A stretch of 64,000 bases of DNA, from contig JBNGDI010000017.1 in NCBI GenBank assembly GCA_049975425.1, positions 5,792 to 69,791 on the forward strand. The letters run 5' to 3'. The stretch is from HyVt-105 sp049975425 (lineage in GTDB: Bacteria > Bacteroidota > Bacteroidia > Bacteroidales > VadinHA17). The translations under genes and the position numbers were made by a program. Shown here piece after piece: positions 60,330 through 64,000 of the stretch. The first letter of the stretch is position 1; each line of letters opens with the position of its first letter. The notes under the pieces were generated by a model. That model was not told the DNA's origin, ran no database searches, and saw only the letters and a program-made list of their open reading frames with translations.

Positions 60330-62453
60330 TTAAAAGTATTTGTAACGGTTGTCTTTCACGCCTGTAATCTCTTTCAGGGCTTCAAACACCTCATAGGAGG
60401 CTCTGGACCGGTAACTCTGCATCAGCTGGTTCTTGTTGGCGGCCAGATTGATGCCCGAAGCATCCACCACATTCTTCACCTCCAGAACGTACACTCCGTT
60501 GTTCCCGGTAACCGGACCGGATATATCTCCTTCTTCCGTTTCAATGGCTGTGGCAATAACAGCCGGTTCAATGCCACCTCCGGGTATGGAAAAAGAGGCG
60601 AACGTAATTCCGGTGGCTTCCTTTACCGCTGTTCCCATCCTGCCGGCCAGATCAGTAATATTCTGTGATCCTTCCAGTGCTTTCTGCATCCTTTCTGTAA
60701 TGATCAGTGCCTTTTTTTGTTTCCTTACGTTAAATTCAATTTCACTGCGTACATCTTCCAGGGGAGTGAATCCTTCCTTCCGCACTCTGGTTACAAATCC
60801 CACTACGAACTGGTCGTCCAGTTCAAACACAGCCTGATTGTTCACATCCAGAATTATTTTTCCCTCATCGGTCTGGAATGCTGCACGGATCAGAGGCCTG
60901 GCATTTTCCAGTCCGGCTATGTTTTTGTCGTTCTTCCGGATATCGCTCGCGACCCTTTTGGTAACGTTTTCATCTTCCACCGCACGGTTGAATTTTTCAT
61001 AGGTATTATGGTTCGCGGCAAACCGGCTGGCTTCGGTGTATACGTTCTGGTAGGTGGTTGAACTGGGTTCGAGGTTCCTGGCCAGAACGGCCACTTTTAC
61101 CTTTTTAACCCGCGGTCCGTGTTCCTGTATTTCAATCAGGTGTATTCCGTACTGTGTTTCAACAATGGTCAGATCTCCCGGCCTGCCGTTGAAACAGGCA
61201 TCGCTGAACTCCTGTATCATGGTTCCTTCCGTGAACCAGCCCAGGTTGCCCCCCAGCATGGCTGATCCCTGATCGGCTGAGTACTCTTCGGCCAGACTGG
61301 CAAAATCGGCCCCGTTTTCGATCAGTGTTTTCAGGCTGTCAGCCAGTTCCCTGGCTTCGGCCATGGCTGCCTCATAAGGTAAAGACCTGTCGGGTTCAAT
61401 GAGAATATGCCGCGCCTTGACCGAATCAGGCAGGTAGTTGATTTCCATCAGCCTGGCCAGTTTGTAGGCTTCGTCTTCGAAATAGGGGCCATACACATCG
61501 CCCGGTTCAGCCAAGAACATGAAATCGTTAATGCTGGAAGGTAATTCTCCGTTCTTGTAATTGCGGCCGGTGTATTGCTCATCGCTGTTCAGACTGATGA
61601 ACTGTTCCACTTCCTCCACTGACTCGAATTCGGGCTTTATCTCTTCAATCCATTTTTCCACTGCACGCACATCACTGTTCGAGGGCTTGACATCGAACAC
61701 CACATATTCAATATCACGGATGGCTTCCTGACGGTAATTGTGCCGGTGTTTTTCGTAATAGTTCTTTACATCGGCAGCGGTAACGTTCACCAGACTGTCA
61801 GGTACGGAAGTGAACGACTCGGTTACGTAGTCGAAATCCACCATTTTGCTGCGCCGCTGAATTTCCATTTCGGCCAGTTTACCCGGCACATAAAGACCTT
61901 TGCTGATAAGGTTGGTGTATTTTGTATATTTTCTTTCTTCCGTCAGCTCATTTTCAAGGAAAAGCCAGTATGCTTTCTGGTTAGGGTCCATATCCATGTT
62001 CCTCAGGAAACTGAACAACGCCTGCCGGTTGAACAATCCTGTCTGGGGATCGGTAAAAAGCTGCTGGATCATGGGATGTGGCTGGGCTCCCTGGATCAGC
62101 TCGAACAGTTCATCAGGGGTTACATCAATGCCCAGCTTTTCATATTCCTTTTCCAGGATCTCTTCCCGGACCAGCCGCTGCCAGGTCTGCTCCCTGATGC
62201 TTTCCAGGGTGGCTTCATCCATATTGGTATTCCCGGTGATCTGATAAATGCGCATCAGATCGTCGATCTTCTTCTGATAATCCTGATAAGAGATGGAATG
62301 CCTGCCTATCTTCCCGATTTCCAGATCTCCCGAGCGGCCAATGCTTCCGCCGGAAGTGAAAAGGTCCTGAAGAATGAATCCGAACAGGGCCAGCCCGATG
62401 ACCACCGCCAGCAGAATACCTGCCCTGTTTCTCAGTTTTTCTAATACAGCCAT
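60330..62453 (-). CDS. ppiD: PpiD/SurA-type peptidyl-prolyl isomerase
   Basis: 707 residues. Inner-membrane-anchored periplasmic foldase. One N-terminal helix (about 12-30, ILLAVVIGLALFGFILQDL), the SurA-N-like chaperone region to about 330, and one parvulin domain around 340-450 (KARHILIEPDRSLPYEAAMA, NLGWFTEGTMIQEFSDACF, TQYGIHLIEIQEHGP). A second PPIase-like region of about 100 residues follows without the catalytic pattern. It helps newly exported proteins fold. Confidence 0.92.
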   Translation of the reverse strand: MAVLEKLRNRAGILLAVVIGLALFGFILQDLFTSGGSIGRSGDLEIGKIGRHSISYQDYQKKIDDLMRIYQITGNTNMDEATLESIREQTWQRLVREEILEKEYEKLGIDVTPDELFELIQGAQPHPMIQQLFTDPQTGLFNRQALFSFLRNMDMDPNQKAYWLFLENELTEERKYTKYTNLISKGLYVPGKLAEMEIQRRSKMVDFDYVTESFTSVPDSLVNVTAADVKNYYEKHRHNYRQEAIRDIEYVVFDVKPSNSDVRAVEKWIEEIKPEFESVEEVEQFISLNSDEQYTGRNYKNGELPSSINDFMFLAEPGDVYGPYFEDEAYKLARLMEINYLPDSVKARHILIEPDRSLPYEAAMAEARELADSLKTLIENGADFASLAEEYSADQGSAMLGGNLGWFTEGTMIQEFSDACFNGRPGDLTIVETQYGIHLIEIQEHGPRVKKVKVAVLARNLEPSSTTYQNVYTEASRFAANHNTYEKFNRAVEDENVTKRVASDIRKNDKNIAGLENARPLIRAAFQTDEGKIILDVNNQAVFELDDQFVVGFVTRVRKEGFTPLEDVRSEIEFNVRKQKKALIITERMQKALEGSQNITDLAGRMGTAVKEATGITFASFSIPGGGIEPAVIATAIETEEGDISGPVTGNNGVYVLEVKNVVDASGINLAANKNQLMQSYRSRASYEVFEALKEITGVKDNRYKYF

Positions 62454-62557
62454 GGAACGTACTACTATTTAACAGGTTCAAAATTTTCAGGGTACGAATA
62501 TACACAATTTAATTTGTTCTGCATTTTCTGCCCTGAAGAAAAACAGGTTGGGGAACA

Positions 62558-63820
62558 TTATTGGTCATGAAGGATCAATTTGACCAGTTCCAGGCGGGTG
62601 CGGCTTACTTTCAGTATCTTGAATTCGTAACGGTCGATGCGGATGGTTTCGTTCAACGACGGGATATCTTCGTAATGATACAGTACGAAACCGGCAATGG
62701 TATCATAATCGTCTGTTTCCGGAATACCCAGGTGATACTTCTCATTCAGGTAATCAATCTCAAGCCTTCCGGAAAATATGTATTCCCGGTCGTTGATCCG
62801 TTTCTCTACCAGGCGGATGAAGTCGTGTTCATCCTCTATTTCTCCGAATATTTCTTCCAGGATATCTTCCACGGTAACCAGTCCCGATATCCCGCCAAAT
62901 TCATCCACCACCACGGCAATACTTTTCTTTTCTTTCATTAGCCCGGCCAGCAGCTTGTTGGCCGGCATGGATTCCGGAACAATGCTGATGGGGGTGATCT
63001 TCGAGCGGATGGTTTTTGGATTTCTGAACAGGTCCTTTACATTGACATACCCCGTAATATTATCGATGGTTTCCCTGTAAACCAGGATTTTCGACAGACC
63101 CGTCTCATTGAATATCTGCTGAAGTTCCCGGGTCCCTGTTTTTTCTTCCACGGCAATGATCTCGGGGCGAGGGATCATGCAATCACGCACCCTTACTTCC
63201 GCAAAATCGAGAACATTCCGAAGAATCTTGAAATCGTGGTTGGCCTGTTCCTCTCCTTCCGGCGACAACTGACTTTCCTTCACCAGGTAGCTGAGTTCGG
63301 GCCGGCCAAAAGTCAGCTGCTGCTGCCTGAGCTGAAAATCTGAATGAAACACGTATTTTGAGAGAAACTTGCCCAGTATTATAAACAGAAGCGTAACAGG
63401 ATAGAACAGAATAAAGATCAGCCAGGTGGGGAGCGCAAACACCTGCATGGCAATATTGGGCCGTGCCCGGAAAAAAAGAATTGGGAGCAGTTCTCCTGCC
63501 AGTAGATAGAGAACTGTGGATAGAATGATCAAAACGAGCAAGACCAGAATGCCTGATTCAATGTGTTCCCCGAGGGGAGTTCCGAGCCATGCCACCATAA
63601 AAATACCGTATACCGCCAGAGCAATGAATTTCCCGATCAGCAGGGTGATCATGAAATAGGTGGATCGGTTGTACAGTCCTGACATGAACCGGGCATAAAA
63701 ACGACGCTGTTTTCTGGCCAGGGTAATTCTCAGCATGCCGGCCGACTGATAGGCCATTTCCATGCCCGAGAAAAATGCCGAAAACAGCAATGTAAAAAGA
63801 ATAATGAGTGAAGCATTCAT
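62558..63820 (-). CDS. Hemolysin-family membrane protein with CBS domains
   Basis: 420 residues. A CNNM-type transmembrane domain (DUF21) with about four helices in the first 150 residues (FSAFFSGMEMAYQSAG, FMITLLIGKFIALAVYG), tandem CBS domains from about 200-330 (RVRDCMIPRPEIIAVEEKTG, AVVVDEFGGISGLVTVEDIL), and a C-terminal CorC/HlyC domain (FSGRLEIDYLNEKYHLG, GFVLYHYEDIP). Family members are linked to magnesium or cobalt transport. GldE of gliding bacteria belongs to the same family, but the neighbours here do not prove that identity. Confidence 0.88.
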   Translation of the reverse strand: MNASLIILFTLLFSAFFSGMEMAYQSAGMLRITLARKQRRFYARFMSGLYNRSTYFMITLLIGKFIALAVYGIFMVAWLGTPLGEHIESGILVLLVLIILSTVLYLLAGELLPILFFRARPNIAMQVFALPTWLIFILFYPVTLLFIILGKFLSKYVFHSDFQLRQQQLTFGRPELSYLVKESQLSPEGEEQANHDFKILRNVLDFAEVRVRDCMIPRPEIIAVEEKTGTRELQQIFNETGLSKILVYRETIDNITGYVNVKDLFRNPKTIRSKITPISIVPESMPANKLLAGLMKEKKSIAVVVDEFGGISGLVTVEDILEEIFGEIEDEHDFIRLVEKRINDREYIFSGRLEIDYLNEKYHLGIPETDDYDTIAGFVLYHYEDIPSLNETIRIDRYEFKILKVSRTRLELVKLILHDQ

Positions 63821-63936
63821 GGCCTGTTATCACCGTTTTCCCTGTTGCGTCGCATGTTGCGTCTCAAGAGGAACATCAGCAGGGCGATCAGAGCAAATAT
63901 AAAGAATATGAAGGAGTTTTTCAGTCCGTGATTCAT
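63817..63936 (-). CDS. 39-residue membrane protein, unknown
   Basis: An ATG at 63936 opens a frame of 39 codons: MNHGLKNSFIFFIFALIALL, then a few hydrophobic residues and a basic tail (RRNMRRNRENGDNRP). One membrane helix (about 8-24), then strongly positive residues, so the N-terminus should face outward. The stop overlaps the ATG of the CBS-domain gene (CCATGA), an arrangement that suggests coupled translation. I recognise no family, and it is below the length limit of ordinary gene finders. Confidence 0.55.
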   Translation of the reverse strand: MNHGLKNSFIFFIFALIALLMFLLRRNMRRNRENGDNRP

Positions 63937-63978
63937 GGAACTGATTGGCTTTGTTATGATATAATCGGCAATTTTTTG

Positions 63979-63986
63979 TATATTTG
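63979..63986 (+). promoter_or_regulatory. -7 element reading out of the window
   Basis: TATATTTG, an exact TAnnTTTG match on the plus strand. It ends 6 bp before an ATG at 63993, which may begin a gene beyond the right edge. No good -33 box at the normal distance (nearest TTTG is 25 bp upstream). Confidence 0.4.
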
Positions 63987-64000
63987 GGAAAAATGCTGTT

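Noticed and set aside
62558..63820. Firm naming as GldE gliding protein
   Set aside because: The family is shared by general CNNM/CBS transporters, and no gld genes lie nearby; the domain description is safer.

Overview
The window is a dense stretch of core chromosome from a member of the Bacteroidota, most likely order Bacteroidales in the broad sense (Marinilabiliales-like). The evidence is a T9SS C-terminal sorting domain protein, an IPExxxVDY-family gene next to rnc, a pair of tandem PurF-like genes, a GlsB/GlsA-type glycine-lipid pair, an RprX/RprY-type two-component system, many -7 elements of the form TAnnTTTG, and a division/cell-wall cluster in Bacteroidota order. MurE carries a DNPR motif and lysA is present, so the peptidoglycan is expected to contain meso-DAP. 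I see no phage, insertion sequence, CRISPR array or other obviously mobile DNA, and no gene-free stretch above 300 bp.

Layout. 1-5.4 kb (+): the end of a TPR protein, secG, groES-groEL and lepA. 5.4-13.9 kb (-): a lipoprotein, a possible frameshifted mini-gene, lysC-lysA, the RprX/RprY-type kinase and regulator, and acpP-fabF-rnc-IPExxxVDY. 14.0-18.6 kb: purN (+), then leuS and an M23 peptidase (-). 18.7-22.0 kb: tRNA-Arg(CCG), a very small T9SS cargo, an exbB-x-exbD-exbD energy-transduction operon and tRNA-Ser(GGA). 22.1-31.5 kb (-): tatD-ansA, two NADP-type glutamate dehydrogenase genes on either side of dprA, proline dehydrogenase with a small membrane protein, an exported unknown and tadA. 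31.5-39.3 kb (mostly +): aspS, a STAS protein, a small outer-membrane barrel, yebC, glpK with a LEA-type lipoprotein, and a universal stress protein with a SPOR protein. 39.4-42.8 kb (+): two PurF-like genes in tandem. 42.8-44.7 kb (-): the lipoamino-acid acyltransferase pair. 44.8-60.2 kb (+): the dcw cluster mraZ-rsmH-ftsL-ftsI-murE-mraY-murD-ftsW-murG-murC-ftsQ-ftsA-ftsZ, preceded by four MraZ-box repeats. 60.3-64 kb (-): a PpiD/SurA-type foldase, a CBS-domain membrane protein and a 39-residue membrane protein.

How the genes work together. The dcw operon makes lipid II and builds the divisome. lysC/lysA serve the aspartate/DAP/lysine branch, and acpP/fabF with the GlsB/GlsA-type pair link fatty-acid synthesis to envelope lipids. 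SecG, the foldase, ExbB/ExbD and the T9SS cargo serve envelope traffic. Glutamate dehydrogenases, proline dehydrogenase and asparaginase point to amino-acid and ammonia metabolism, and purN plus the two PurF-like genes to purine synthesis.

I did not find a convincing novel multi-gene system. The points most worth a second look are the PurF-like paralog lacking all recognisable glutaminase residues beside an intact one, the MraZ boxes, the palindrome plus sigma-54-like site upstream of groESL, two unannotated mini-genes (5973-6078 and 63817-63936), a T9SS substrate that is almost entirely sorting domain, and the two gdhA genes.
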